Below, piece by piece: positions 1 through 11,395 of a stretch of 64,000 bases of DNA (position 1 is its first letter; every line of letters starts with the position of its first letter). The translations under genes were made by a program, and so were the position numbers. This DNA is from Ectobius pallidus (Eukaryota > Arthropoda > Insecta > Blattodea > Ectobiidae). The stretch covers positions 157,530,532-157,594,531 of the forward strand of contig CAXKWD010000001.1 in assembly GCA_964059195.1 (NCBI GenBank), read 5' to 3'. The notes under the pieces are model-generated. The model saw only the letters and a program-made list of their open reading frames with translations. It ran no database searches and had not been told where the DNA came from.

Positions 1-93
1 TAATGTATATTTTAGGCATTTATCTGATTTTAATCGTATCCTAGGAAACGAATTAAATATGATTTTTCTTTTGCTTCACAGATGGTGTTACCG
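1..93 (+). repeat. 3' end of a LINE-array unit (unit 0, partial)
   Basis: The first 93 bases match the terminal segment of the later array units (about 3592-3677, 7130-7216, 12166-12256, 14027-14115, 15410-15499), including the shared words ATCGTATCCTAGGAAACGA and CACAGATGGTGTT. The tRNA-like module that precedes this segment in the other units would lie just upstream of the window. Beyond GATGGTGTT the sequence turns into unrelated DNA instead of starting a new unit. Confidence 0.8.
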
Positions 94-815
94 ACTGATT
101 TTAATAGTCATTAAATTGGTTTACCACCTTTTTCATGATAAAACCATTGTGCTGGCCATGTAATTAACCTTATCGACAAAATTTCGAAAAAAAAACTCAG
201 AAAATAAAGAATGTTTGCTTTTATTTTAAAAATATAGCCTAAAACAGTAGATAACACTTCCAACGAATGTGTTTTCTTTTGAAAATACCATTAGTGATGG
301 GACATTAAATCTGAAGTGTTTTTTTTTTAAATAATAACTTTTTAGAATTTTACTCTGAAACTAAATTTGAATTATGAAAACGAAAGTAACTACAAATACT
401 GTACTGTAGAATTTCTATTCTGCTGTGGACCAAGTCTACTTCATATAACTGAAAATTCGGAAAATGCTATTAATGTTTAGTCTATTTGTTTCATACAACT
501 GAAATCAGTAGTAGTATGTCCAAAGTGATACAAATAATAGAACTTATGTAAAATGAAAATTGAATTATCACAGTTACAATGAACCAGAAATTAAAAAAAA
601 AAAAATCCTACGTAATTCGCACTGTAATAATTTATATTCTATCTTTCAATACTAAAAATAAATTTGATTTTCATTGCCAAATAATGTTTTATAAATTTGA
701 TTATATTTCTCACCGCTAGGCTATATTCAAGTAAATAAATTAAAAGTATTAAAGGAAATAAAGAAGCAAAATTTATAATGTGTAGCATAAAATAAATTAT
801 TCCGCAAAATATCCA
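94..815. other. AT-rich spacer, no gene seen
   Basis: No open frame of interest, no tRNA and no paired terminal repeats. A TAGTGATGGGACATTAAAT stretch at about 292 resembles a hAT terminal sequence but has no partner nearby. Confidence 0.6.
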
Positions 816-960
816 CCGAACAACCGCCGGTCTCCTTGCGCGGTAGCTAAGCCAAGGAGCTGAGGTAAATGTGGATTCGAGTCCCAACTCCGGCGTGAGT
901 GTTTGTGTGCAACAAGAAAAACAAAACGGTAAAACAAGATAAATAAATTAGGAAAATTGA
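816..960 (+). repeat. tRNA-derived SINE head (fragment)
   Basis: GCCGG at the start can pair with CCGGC about 60 nt on, like a short acceptor stem. Between them are a near-consensus A box (TAGCTAAGCCA) and B box (GATTCGAGTCC). A short A-rich stretch follows. It looks like the tRNA-like head of a SINE and not a working tRNA, because no complete cloverleaf can be drawn. Confidence 0.5.
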
Positions 961-1166
961 TCTATGGTCGGCCAAGCCTTGAGCACCGACAACAACCATT
1001 TCATTTCACGACAAAATCAGGCTCCTAATAATATGCCTTAGTGACGTCATGATTATTTGTCCATCAAAAATCCCACATGGATCATTCGGAGAAAGAATCT
1101 CGGTCTCCTGAATGAGAAGGGGACGTACAAGTGAATTTAGAAAATGTTATTTGCAATTCTAATGAT

Positions 1167-1376
1167 ATCTGTCTGGGTGGAGCAGTTGATTAGACACCGG
1201 CATTCTGTTCCCAACATTGCGAGTTCGATCCCGGCCAAAGTCGACCAGCATAAGTTTGCTTAAATGCCACAGTCTATATAGGCGTGTAAAAGAACTCCTG
1301 CGGGACAAAATTCCACCACACCGGACACGGTTACAGGCCTACGCAATAGTATACGACCATCAATAAATAAACCATG
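1167..1376 (+). repeat. SINE family A, copy 1
   Basis: A tRNA-like head (A box near GGGTGGAGCAG, B box GAGTTCGATCCC) is followed by a body with GTAAAAGAACTCCTGCGGG, ACAAAATTCC and CACCGG, ending near AATAAACCAT. The same body and tail recur at 22001-22155 (minus) and 23951-24122 (plus). Confidence 0.75.
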
Positions 1377-1728
1377 AGAACCAACAAGTTCTAATGTTTT
1401 GAAAGGGTAAGGCCTGATGAGACAGATTAGATTTTCTTTTAATATAAAATTGCAAATGTAAGACAGCGCCTAAAGGTTCACATTTTAAATTTGGATCAAA
1501 AATATACGGCTTATTTCCGGGTCATTACAGTACAGCAGGCATCTCTGCAACAGATCTCCTGTTCGTAGCATACATGTCTTTTCTACGCTAATCGCATAAT
1601 TTTAATAACCATACAAATTCTAGAGCTTTTTTTTTTATACCAGAAGAGCGCTAGGGTTATTTCTTTACGTAATTATTACCCCTCACCATCTCTCTGTTGT
1701 ATCTGGGTCAGACATATGCATATAGAAC

Positions 1729-2006
1729 CAGGGGCGGATCCACGGGGGGGGGAATGGGGGAAATTTCCCCCCCCCCAAAAATTTGTAACATTAAGCACAA
1801 ATTATTGAAAATTTATTAGAACATAACCCAAATACTTAAATTAAAGCAACGACATTCATTATTTTGAAATACCTTTGTAAGAAAATGCTGAAATTTTCAT
1901 TTTGTTTTCAATTGTGTACTGGATATAATTAATTTTTATGAGTAAAAACTTCCCTCTCTACTTTAGTTCCCCCCCCCCCCAAAATGTCTCTCTGGATCCG
2001 CCACTG
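1729..2006. mobile_element. hAT-type MITE with 8-bp target duplication
   Basis: Inverted ends CAGGGGCGGATCCA and TGGATCCGCCACTG (two mismatches) bound 278 bp. Both sides carry the direct repeat TATAGAAC (1721-1728 and 2007-2014). The 8-bp duplication and CAG-type ends fit hAT. Long G and C runs lie just inside both ends. No coding sequence. Confidence 0.85.
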
Positions 2007-2014
2007 TATAGAAC

Positions 2015-3080
2015 ACAGAGGATTATTAGCTTATTATCTGCAGTTGTCTACTCTATTACACAAATCATAAGGCTAGCTTTGATATGAATTTGCGCAGGCT
2101 GTGCATATTAATATCCATAGGTCTACTAATCTTTGTGCACATTTCTAAAAGCACACAGGTCTTGTACAGTAACCACTCTAATTTCCGTAACTAAGTTTTC
2201 CATCAAATTCCTCTTACTATAGCCTTGGGCCCGTTCACTTCGACAATGATGGCTTACAGTATATGGTGGCCTTATCCATGAATGCTAGTGGGAGTAGACT
2301 AAGCAATCCCCTAAAGGATTATAAAAAAGCTCATTGTGGTGGGTTATCGACATAGACTGGAATTATAGGAGCTGGTATTTTATTTTACACGTGGAATCCG
2401 AGTAACGGTAGGACCCAAGAATTCCCCGAAAAAGGAGTGAAACATGAAAAATGGGCACCGGGAAACCCCTTGATTTGAGCACCGGCCTACCAGAATAGGA
2501 AATCCGTCGACAAAGGGGATTGGTTTGTTAATTCGATTTATTATGTATTTGTATTAAAGATAGTGCCCATTACCCATTAGACTATTAGAGTACCGGTACT
2601 TCCTAGGAGCTTAAATAATTATAATCTGATACGACAAGTCAAATTAAGTTCGTGGAGGTTCCCGAACTCACATTAAGAAGTCGCAAATCCAAATCCAGCG
2701 GACAGCCTAGCCAATGGTTTTTTCTTTCTAATAAATAACTGCTTGAATTGTAATTTAATCAAAATTAATTTGAAAAAACAGCAATATGTCTGCATAATTC
2801 TTACTTAAAGTATTGTTCAAGGATCTCAACATTCAATCGATGGTAAATGATAATGATATAGAAACACATGGAAGGCTGGATGTGAGAAAGACTTCTCTTC
2901 TAAGTTATGTGAAACTGCGGGTCCTCGAAGTGCTTAAATCGTAATATAAACTAAACATTTAGATCGAAGTGAAGAATGCTTGAATCAACGGAAATAATGG
3001 CTGGGGTTAAAGAATTAGTTCATAGCCTACAATAGCCTAAATGAACAATGTTTATAATATTGACCAGTCTCAAAACATAA
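2015..3080. other. Spacer, no gene seen
   Basis: Mixed AT-rich DNA without a recognisable gene. A short (TA)n run at about 3083-3100 borders the next repeat unit. Confidence 0.5.
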
Positions 3081-3677
3081 ATTATATATATATATATATG
3101 TTGACGTTATTTATTTATAACAGAAAAGTAATTAATGACAAAATGCATTCTCATGAAAAAATATTCTCTTTCCCACAAGACAATTTAATTAATAGTTTTT
3201 TCCATATTCAGTAATATAATCAACTTTCATTCAAAATATTCTACATTTTTTATTTTTATTTTTATGTAATTATACTAAGTGTAGCCTACTACAAATATTT
3301 TAGGACTTTTGTGCGGATTAAATTAAATAGAAGCTTAACACTAATTTAAATTGTAGAGGTGATAAACGTATTTTTGCAATGTGTAAATATATTATAATTA
3401 GTTAATATTGTAGTAATTAACAAAAAATACTTCATTTTATGTTTGTTATGTCCTGGTGATACAAACTGAAAATAATAAAAAATGTGTGCCTTGTTGTACG
3501 GGACTCGAACCCGTGAAGCCCTCGAGCTACATGCATTTGCTCGGTAGACAGAGACTTCCCTCTTGATCTACAACGAAGCACGAAAGGTTAATGTATATTT
3601 TAGGCATTTATCTGGTTTTTATCGTATCCTAGGAAACGAACCAAATAAGATTTTACTTTTGCTTCACAGATGGTGTT
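3081..3677 (+). repeat. 3' segment of LINE-array unit 1 (5'-truncated)
   Basis: From about 3100 (TTATTTATAACAGAAAAGTAATT) to GATGGTGTT this matches the 3' segments of units 2-5. It contains the tRNA-like module and ends at the same tail. It starts abruptly after a TA microsatellite, so only about 590 bp of the unit survive. Confidence 0.85.
3486..3581 (-). repeat. Conserved tRNA-like module, copy 1
   Basis: On the minus strand the 96-nt module opens with GTGCTTCGTTGT and closes with ACAACAAGGCAC. These can pair over 12 positions with one mismatch. Inside are a T-arm-like hairpin (ACGGG, loop TTCGAGT, CCCGT) with a perfect pol III B box GGTTCGAGTCC, and a 5-bp stem CGAGC/GCTCG. The 12-bp outer stem is too long for a normal acceptor stem, so it is not called as a tRNA. 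The copies differ at only 0-4 positions. Confidence 0.8.
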
Positions 3678-3911
3678 ACTGTTGGTCTAGGTCTCCGGGA
3701 TTTTTATAAATGTTGTAGTCAGGGACGAAAGTCCGATATTACTGTGTTATGATTTTGAGGAATGTAAAAAATAAAAAATAAATTATAAATAACTTTCATA
3801 TTTTGGTGATTCTAGACTTTGGGGGTTATTTTGACATTATGTTCCTTTCATAATTTTTGCCTTGATTTTTTCATCTATGTGCATTACAATCATATACGAG
3901 AAGAGGTCGCA

Positions 3912-5815
3912 CTGTTAAACACACATTTTGTGACACGGAAATTTTTTAGTGTTTCCGATGTATTGAGGCACCCTAATAACAATTCAAAAAACAGAAATTG
4001 CCTATCACCCACGGATTTTTAGTAACAAGCGTTTATTTTTTAAATATAACAAAAAAACAGCAATTATTTCAACAGTTTAGTGAGTCACTTTATGCATATT
4101 GTACCACTTCGTGTAATGTATGTATCAACAGTGTGTTAAGACAAGTTCATTCCAGTATATCAAATGGAAGAAGTACGCACCCAAATGAGATTGTGCATTA
4201 GTAGGCATTTACCCGCATATGAAGTTACTGCATTCCCTATGTCGTCTTTACTGACGTGTTTGTGTTCTACATACTTGGTTTATTTTTATTATTGTACTGT
4301 GATTGACTGTGAATTAACAAGTCAATACAATGCCTAGGCAGTGTGTAAATAATGTCAACAGTTTTTGTTATGCGTGTGAAGAAATAACTTTTAAATCGCA
4401 AAAACGTAATTTCACCCAACTTGTGCGAAGAGCTTACAAACTTTATTTTGGAGTTAAAGTAGGAGATCAAGATAAGTCATGGGCCCCTCACATATGTTGC
4501 AAGACTTGTGTAACAATGTTAACAGGTTTATTGAAAGGTCATAAACGTAATATTGGATTTGCAGTACCAATGGTGTGGAGAGAACCAAAAGATCATCCAT
4601 CAGATTGTTACTTTTGCCTCACTAAAATACAGGGCATCGGACTGAAGTCCAAGGATGCTGTGCAATATCCCAATTTACCATCAGCCTGGCCCGTCAAACA
4701 TAGTGAAGAACTTCCTATCCCAAACCCACCAGAACCGTGGAGTTTGGACGAAGGTGATCCACCTGATGTTGTGCAATTCGCACAGGAAATCGACATTGTT
4801 CCAGACTTTCAAGCACCAAAATGTTCAACATAGCCACATCTGATTTCAAACGCTGAACTGAATGATTTAGTTCGAGATTTAAAACTAGCAAAATCACAGT
4901 CAGAACTCCTAGCATCCAGATTAAAAGGATGAATCTTCTCAAAGGTGACGTACATATAACTGACTTTCGAAATCATCAAAAAGGACTTAAACATTATTTC
5001 GCTCAAGAAGGGATTTTGGTATAGGATACTGCACGGATGTTGACAACTTATTTGATGCATTGGGGCAGGAACATGAACCAAGCAATTTGCGCCTATTTAT
5101 CGATTCTTCTAAACTTAGCTTAAAAACATTAGATCGGAACGGAAGGGGGTTCTTGTATCTGAAACAGAAATTTCCGAGAGTTAGTGAGGCAAAAATTAAA
5201 GAGGGCATATTTGTGGGACTGCAAGTACGAGAAGTTATGAAAGATGGCAAATATGACAACATGCTGAATGAAGCTGAACTAAGAGCATGGAAAGCTTTTA
5301 AAACAGTTGTGACCAATTTTCTTGGGTACGTCAAAGCTGAAAACTACAAAGACCTTGTGACTGAATTACTTAGTGCCTAGAGCGAAATAGGATGTAACAT
5401 GTCATTAAAACTTCACTTTCTGGATGCTCACCTCGATTTCATTCCTGAAAATTTGGGCGCCGTAAGCGACGAACATGGGGAACAATTCCACCAGGACGTT
5501 GCAACTATGGAAAAGCGATACCAAGGCAAATGGAGTCCTAGTTTGCTTGCTGATTACTACTGGACATCAATCCGAGATGCCGCAGTGACAAAATATCGCT
5601 AAAAAAATGTTATAATAAAATTTTGAATTAAATATAATATTAAGAACATACCGAAAATAATATATTTCAGTATAACACAAAACACTTTGTAGCAAACAAA
5701 TAGTGGGTGATAGAGAAAATCCAAGGTCATTTTCTGCTTTCTGGTGAAATTTTACATCAGGTACGCCTTGTTTTATCCATGTCACAAAAAAAAAGTTGAT
5801 TTTTGTTTATCAGTG
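3912..5815. mobile_element. CACTG-ended DNA transposon, TCG target duplication
   Basis: The left end CACTGTTAAACACA mirrors the right end, whose complement reads CACTGATAAACAAAA. The inverted similarity continues inward for about 100 bp, through TTTTGTGACAYGG to CTATCACCCAC (3928-4012 against 5703-5789). TCG flanks both sides (3909-3911, 5816-5818). The sister unit at 12481-12490 shows the uninterrupted site with one TCG. CACTG ends plus a 3-bp duplication fit the CACTA/EnSpm-like group. The interior encodes the broken protein at 4330-5602. Confidence 0.88.
4330..5602 (+). pseudogene. Broken transposon protein with Cys-rich N-terminus
   Basis: A 167-codon frame starts at 4330 and has four cysteine pairs or clusters (residues about 5-17, FCYAC, ICCKTC and CYFC), suggesting zinc binding, with the phrase WAPHICCKTC. 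After a stop at 4831 related coding continues in other frames: a part ending LRLFIDSSKLSLK at about 5090-5130 joins directly to TLDRNGRGFLYLKQKFP, then SLKLHFLDAHLDFIPENLG and DEHGEQFHQD up to 5602. From memory these belong to a long, common arthropod protein of unknown function in which a sizeable block separates the two joined parts. This copy is therefore internally deleted and frameshifted. It lies wholly inside the CACTG-ended element, which suggests that this protein family is the transposase or an accessory of such elements. The function is not established here. Confidence 0.7.
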
Positions 5816-5866
5816 TCGGTCATTCGCGCGGCGTACCTATACTGCATATAACGATATTCAAAGAAT

Positions 5867-6357
5867 TTGCTGTCTGGATTAAAAAAGAATACAGTTTTGT
5901 AAGCTTACGTGCCTTCTTTGAAAGGAATTAAAATTGTGTTAGAATATTCCAGCAGGTTTTATCAACTAGGCCTAATCGTTAAAATAAAAGACGCTTTAAT
6001 AGTGTTTAAACAAAGGTGAAAGTTAAAATTATATTCTAACTTGACAAACAATTTTGTTAATTCAGTGAATTCCGATCTTACAGCATTCGAACAACCTTAT
6101 TCAAGAAAACGTTTTGTGGTTTACGTGTATTCTTTTTGTTGTACAGATTAAAAAAGAATACACTTTTGTAAGCTTCTTTGAAAGGTATTAAAAATATGTT
6201 AGAATATTCCAGCAGGTTTTATAACTATCATTAAAATAAAAAAAATCTTATCAAAATAAGAAGTGAAAAATAAAATAAATTAACTTGACAAACAATTTCA
6301 TTAATTCAGTGGATTCCGATCTTACAGCAATCGAACGCTCTTATTCAAGAAAAGACT
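5867..6357 (+). repeat. Two ~250-bp subrepeats in unit 2
   Basis: Two tandem copies begin at GCTGTCTGGATTAAAAAAG (about 5869) and at GTTGTACAGATTAAAAAAG (about 6139). Both contain AGAATATTCCAGCAGGTTTT and CTTGACAAACAATTT and end near TTATTCAAGAAAA. The same subrepeat is present three times in unit 4 and in shortened form in unit 5, and is absent from the ORF-bearing unit 3. Confidence 0.8.
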
Positions 6358-7025
6358 GTCATTTCTGAAAAAAGATGGCAAGCCACAGGCTCAGTACAGA
6401 ATATGAAAGCATATTCAGATGCAAATTCTTTACTCTACATTATTTTCCCATTTCTCTGAATGAGCTCTAGATGAATATAAAAATGGAAATTCAGTAAGGT
6501 ATTAAACTTGTCGCCACTTATACAGTAGTGATTTTTATTTAAATGTGGTACGGTATAAGAACTTCCATAAAAAGTGCAATACCAGATACAGTAAATTAAG
6601 AACGCTTATGATCATTCTTAAAACATTACCTGGATGAAACCTAAAAATATATTGTTATTCATTTATAACAGAAAAGTAATTATATGTATTCTAATGAAAA
6701 AGTATTTTCTTTCTCAAAAGAAAATTTAATTTATACATTTTCCATTTTCAGTAATATAGTCAACTTTCATTCAAAATATTCTAGGTTCCAATTTTTATTA
6801 TTATATAATTATGCTAAGTGTACTAGGCTACAAATATTTTAGGATTTTTGTGAGGATTAAATTAAATAGAAGCTTAACATTTTTTTAAATTGTAGAGGTG
6901 AAAAACGTATTTTTACAATGTGTTAATATATTATAATTAGTTAATACTGTAGTCATTAACAAAAAAATACTTCATTTTATGTATGTTATGTCCTGCTGAT
7001 ACAAACTGAAAATAATAAAAAATGT

Positions 7026-7121
7026 GTGCCTTGTTGTACGGGACTCGAACCCGTGAAGCCCTCGAGCTACATGCATTTGCTCGGTAGACAGAGACTTCCC
7101 ACTTGATCTACAACGAAGCAC
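7026..7121 (-). repeat. Conserved tRNA-like module, copy 2
   Basis: Same 96-nt module as at 3486-3581, with a single base difference in the part next to GATCTACAACGAAGCAC. B box intact. Confidence 0.8.
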
Positions 7122-7217
7122 GGAATACTCGTGTATATTTTAGGTATTTAATTGGTTTTAATCGTATCCTAGGAAACTAATTAAATATGATTTTACTTTT
7201 GCTTCACAGATGGTGTT

Positions 7218-7410
7218 GTTGTTGGTTTTTTTTTTTTTTTTTTTCCTTCTTCTTTGTAATGATAGTTAAATATATTTAAGTACCAGGTCGCCAACTGGAC
7301 CCATGCCTTTACAGTGACATAATACAATACACAATTTGAAAAAGTAGTAAAATGTAACAGTTATTCACACCTTGTCTACTAGAAGTAGAGGCCGGGTAAT
7401 GAGTGTAGAA
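7218..7410. other. Extra segment at the unit 2/unit 3 junction
   Basis: Elsewhere GATGGTGTT is followed at once by ACTGTTGG. Here GTTGTTGG, a run of about 20 T and some 170 bp of other sequence intervene. It may be the full 5' end of unit 3, lost from the other units, or a separate insertion. No coding content seen. Confidence 0.5.
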
Positions 7411-8492
7411 ACTGTTGGTCTAGGTCTCCGGGATTTGTATAAAACTCTTCTTGCAAATTGTTGTTAGCAACCGGTAAATTCAAACGCTTCTAGTGAATTT
7501 TCTATAAATGTTGGTGAAAGCTACTGATATTATAGTGTTACTTGTTGTGTTTGTGTGTTAATTTCGTTTGCTCAGTTAAATAGTATAATAATTTCTATCA
7601 AAGAATGTGAAATAACCCATCGTTGTCCTATAAAGGATCGTGAATTTGGTGACGGTATAACCGTTTTTCCCAATATGGACTTTTATGGAACTTGTACACA
7701 GCTACATGGTAAGTCGCCAAAACAATATTCTGGACCTAAAGAGCAGTCTAAGACCCATATAACAAATATGCAGGAATTAATGGATTCGCCTTCACAGAAT
7801 AATGGAGTGGAAGTAATAGATACGGATATTGCTCGTCCACCAATTGAGTCTCAAGTGCAGAGACGAAGGAGATTGGAAGATGATTTCCAACGCCCAAATA
7901 AAAAGTACCCAGTGAAAATGGTTAGGCAATCAACCAGCAATACGATAAGCATAGAGAATAAATTTCAGCCACTGACTGATATTGTCACTTTGACATCCTT
8001 ATCTGCATCGACATCTAATGCGGTAATGCAAACAGGTCGACCTCACAGTACAGACTGCAATGTCAGCAAATCGGTTATGACACCCAAAGAAAAGCAAGTC
8101 AAAATAAAAAAGCCTAAACCTATAATTCTAATTATTAAGGTGCCTTACTTCAGACTGCGGGAAACATTCTCGCAGTTAACTTCAGAAATCCCGATGTGTC
8201 AGTATTGTCCTAGAGGCCCAAAAGTTTACCCACATAGCGACGAAGATGCTACAAAAGTAGTGAACTACTTTAAGGACCAAAAGTACGAATTTTATACTTT
8301 TGTCTCTGGCAGTTATAAAACTACCAAAATTGTCATGAAAGGTCTGCCTGTAGACACACCAGTCGAGGATATAGTAAGGCAATTAAAGGAGCTTCAATAT
8401 CCTGTTGAAAGCGCAAGGCAAATGAAAAGGAAGATCAGAAATAGCGATAATGATGGCCAAACTTGGCAGATGTTGCCCCTATGGGTTATAAC

Positions 8493-9475
8493 TAGAGCCC
8501 GGATTTCCATGCAAATGCATGTTTTTATATACTTTGGTTTCACTTCTCAAACTTTGTAGTTACTCGTTACATGACTTATGGATTCCAAATAACCATATTT
8601 TTTCCGTGCATGTTTGCATATTTCGGCCTTTTTATGGCAAAATTCATGCATAATGCATGTTTTGGATTTTTTTGGTTTAATATAGCATATTCAGACGTTT
8701 TTAATGCATATAAACCCTCACTTTCTGGTTTTAGTGCATAATATCAAGTTACCATGCATAACTGTGCATATTATGAATGTCCCTCCCTAAAATCTCGGCT
8801 TTTCAAAGAAACGTAAAAATGTTGTATTGTATTACCATTGTTATTTGATTGACTTGGCAACAGAGTCTGCCACCTGCATGAATTTGAGAGTGCAAACTAC
8901 TGTTTACACTAAATAAACAGTAACATAATACACCAGGCTACAAAAGAAAATGCCGACTCGCCGACCCCCACCACCTTCCATTGAAAGAAAACTGCTTGAA
9001 TTTGTCAGACACTAGCCATTGTTGAAGACGTTGAATTTTTCTTTAGAATCGTGTTGTGGAGAAATGGGCGTGACAGTTAGGGAAAAACTTAAGAAGGTAC
9101 TTAGTTCAAATCCTGATCTTAAACTTCTGAAAACAGTGAAAGACGTATTAGCCTATGTGGAAAAAAATGTAAAAGATATGGAATTCGATCTCACCCTCAG
9201 TCAAACTTCTTCCCTTAAGTATGCACCTGTTACTTGTGAAGTAGAAAGATCCTTTTCTGCGCTCAAGAATGTCCTAACTGATAAACGCACGAGTATAAGT
9301 GAGGAGAATTTGGAAAAACTCGTATATTGTTTTAAGAGAAATTGAAATATATTGAAGTACATTGGGATTTTTGATAGTGCATGTTTCGCTCTTCATTGTG
9401 CATATTTGGAGGTACGATATTGCATGAATGCATGCATGTTTTTAAGTTTGATAGTGCATGAAAATCCGGGCTTTA
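8493..9475 (+). mobile_element. hAT element nested in LINE ORF1
   Basis: Ends TAGAGCCCGGAT and ATCCGGGCTTTA are inverted repeats with one mismatch. The direct repeat GTTATAAC flanks the element (8485-8492, 9476-9483) and fits the hAT 8-bp target rule with T at position 2 and A at position 7. The 983 bp are rich in TGCATG words near both ends (subterminal repeats) and keep only the transposase C-terminus. A second fragment of the same family lies at 19690-19870. Confidence 0.92.
9019..9345 (+). pseudogene. hAT transposase C-terminal dimerisation remnant
   Basis: A 108-codon frame inside the nested hAT element ends with the sequence typical of the hAT C-terminal dimerisation domain: SLKYAPVTCEVERSFSALKN, then DKRTSISEENLEKLV. 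The catalytic upstream part is missing, so the element can only move in trans. The first half (to about residue 60) is lysine-rich and contains no recognised catalytic motif. Confidence 0.8.
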
Positions 9476-10081
9476 GTTATAACTGTTTATGTCATGGCTA
9501 ATACTCCTGACATAAGGCAGCTAACAGGCATGTATAACTTAAAACTTAGCATAACTGAATATGTTGGACAAAATGGTCCTCAACAATGTTACAATTGTCA
9601 GGGTTTTGGTCATAAAGCCTCGGGTTGTAATGTAACAACCAAGTGTGTAAAATGTGGTGAAGCTCACTCATCAAAAGACTGTAGAAAACTGCCATCTGAC
9701 CCACCGAAATGTGCCAACTGTAACGAGGCACATCCAGCCAGTTATCGGCAATGTAGTAAATTTATGGCATATACCACTGGTCGTAAAAAGGAAGCAGCGT
9801 GGCAAAAACTGTCAGTCGCAAACATAAATTGTACAAAGGATTTCCCTCCTTTGCCTGCACTGAAGACCAATGTTTCCTCAACAGATTCAGCACCTTCATC
9901 TAATTCCATGTTTGCTGAGTTTAGGGAAATGGCTACATTCGTAACAAATCTTATGAAGGGCCTGCAGGCAATATTTAGAGAAGCGAAGCAGGAGTCAGAT
10001 CCCATCTCCAAATTACTCAAGTTAGTTGATGGTATTTCTACTGTTCTAAGTGATGGGAACTAAATACCAAACACTAATAAT

Positions 10082-11395
10082 ATCCACAGGATTTTTAAAA
10101 TATCCTTCTGGAATGCAAATGGACTTCAACGAGATAAATACTTATTATATAACTTCTTACAAGAAAATGATATTGATTTATTCCTTATAAACGAAACACG
10201 CTTAAAACCAACTGATAAGTTATCTCTTCGAGGATATGAGGTTTATAGAAATGACAAAGGTTCACACAGCGGCACAGCCATAATAGTAAAGTCGGGCATT
10301 TACCACAGAGAAATGGATATACCTGCTTTCACTCACATGGAAGGGACATTTATTGAAATTATTTTTCCTAATGAATCAATGATATTTGGAGCCATCTATT
10401 GTTCTCCTACAAAGCCATTACTAAAATGTGATCTAGATCTCCTTACTTCACTGGGATCTAGTTTTACTTATGTTTGCAGGAGATTACAATGCAAAAAATG
10501 TACTATGGAATTCAAGGCTGACTACAAGTAGGGGACGTCTGTTAGAACAACACTCAGCTACAAACTAATACAATGTATTAGCCCCTGCTCTTCCGACGTA
10601 TTATTCCTATAACCCTCTTGTTCTGCCAGATGTATTAGACATTGCTCTTTACAGAGATAAACAAAACCCGCTGGACATATATTCAACTGAAGACTTCACT
10701 TCTGATCACAACCCAGTGATAATTTCAATAAATTATGCAAAACACGATGTTCCCAACATCAGATGCAATTACAGAATAACAAACTGGGCACTATATAGAT
10801 TTCCTCAATAATTCTTTGTCAGGAAATCCAGAGGTATCATCTATTGAAGAACTAAATGCGGAGACTGAAATAACTATGAATACGATATCATACGCCATTA
10901 AGACTTCCACCAGTATATTACCTGTAGCTGAACGGGCTCTTATACCGATTAGCATAAAAAATATGATAGAAAAGAAAAAAGCAAGAAAAATATGGCAGAG
11001 AACGAGAAATGTTGCTTATAAACAACAATATAATAAACTAAAGAGCCAGGCTCATAAGGCTCTTCTTATGAATGTGGTTGATAAGCTCGATAAAGACATA
11101 GAGGAAGCAAGCAGTTCCTCTAATATCTGGAAAATTACACGCCGTTTAACCAAACCTCGCACAACTACAAGGGGGAAAGCCTATTTTGAGCGATAGAGGA
11201 CCTGTATACACTGATCAAGATAAAGCTGCTGTTATAGCAGATCAGCTGGAAAATCAGTTTAGTCCCGCTGAGGAAGATCCAAATTATAAAATACATAATT
11301 CCGATGTACTTAATCAAGTTACCGATTTTTTTAAGGAGGCCTGTAAAAACTCAATTAAGACTATGTACACCGTCTGAAATAAAGACGATCATTTC
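10082..11395 (+). pseudogene. LINE ORF2: endonuclease plus RT prelude, frameshifted
   Basis: Starting after ORF1, the translation shows AP-endonuclease (EEP) motifs in the expected order: KISFWNANGLQRD, INETRLKP, IFGAIYCSPT, AGDYNAKN and TSDHNPVII. Frameshifts occur near 10460 and 10540-10560, and stops near 10800. From 10816 a Lys/Arg-rich stretch (KARKIWQRTRN, YKQQYNKLKSQAH, NIWKITRRLTKP) and DKAAVIADQLENQFSP match the region before the reverse transcriptase in jockey-type LINEs. The frame ends at EIKTIISEKK, where the RT fingers should start, and joins the 3' segment. The endonuclease would nick target DNA; this copy is dead. Confidence 0.85.

Larger units (their letters stand above)
3678..7217 (+). 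mobile_element. LINE-array unit 2 (non-autonomous, carries a nested transposon)
   Basis: It starts with the shared 5' segment ACTGTTGGTCTAGGTCTCCG, contains no ORF of its own, carries two ~250-bp subrepeats (about 5867-6357), then the shared 3' segment (from about 6357), the tRNA-like module and the GATGGTGTT tail. Of its 3540 bp, 1904 are a later CACTG transposon. Without that insertion the unit closely parallels unit 4. Confidence 0.8.
7555..10063 (+). pseudogene. LINE ORF1 (gag-like), disrupted by a hAT element
   Basis: The N-terminal part reads open from 7555 to the hAT insertion at 8492; a likely start is the ATG at 7675. It is rich in Lys, Arg and Ser, then has an RNA-binding-like region (IVMKGLPVDTPVEDIVRQL). 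After the hAT element the same frame resumes at 9476 and runs to the stop at 10061-10063. Three CCHC zinc knuckles follow in order: CYNCQGFGHKASGC, CVKCGEAHSSKDC and CANCNEAHPASYRQC. Removing the 983-bp insertion and one target copy leaves the frame continuous, so the LINE ORF was intact when hit. The family role is an RNA-binding chaperone of the LINE particle. Confidence 0.85.
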
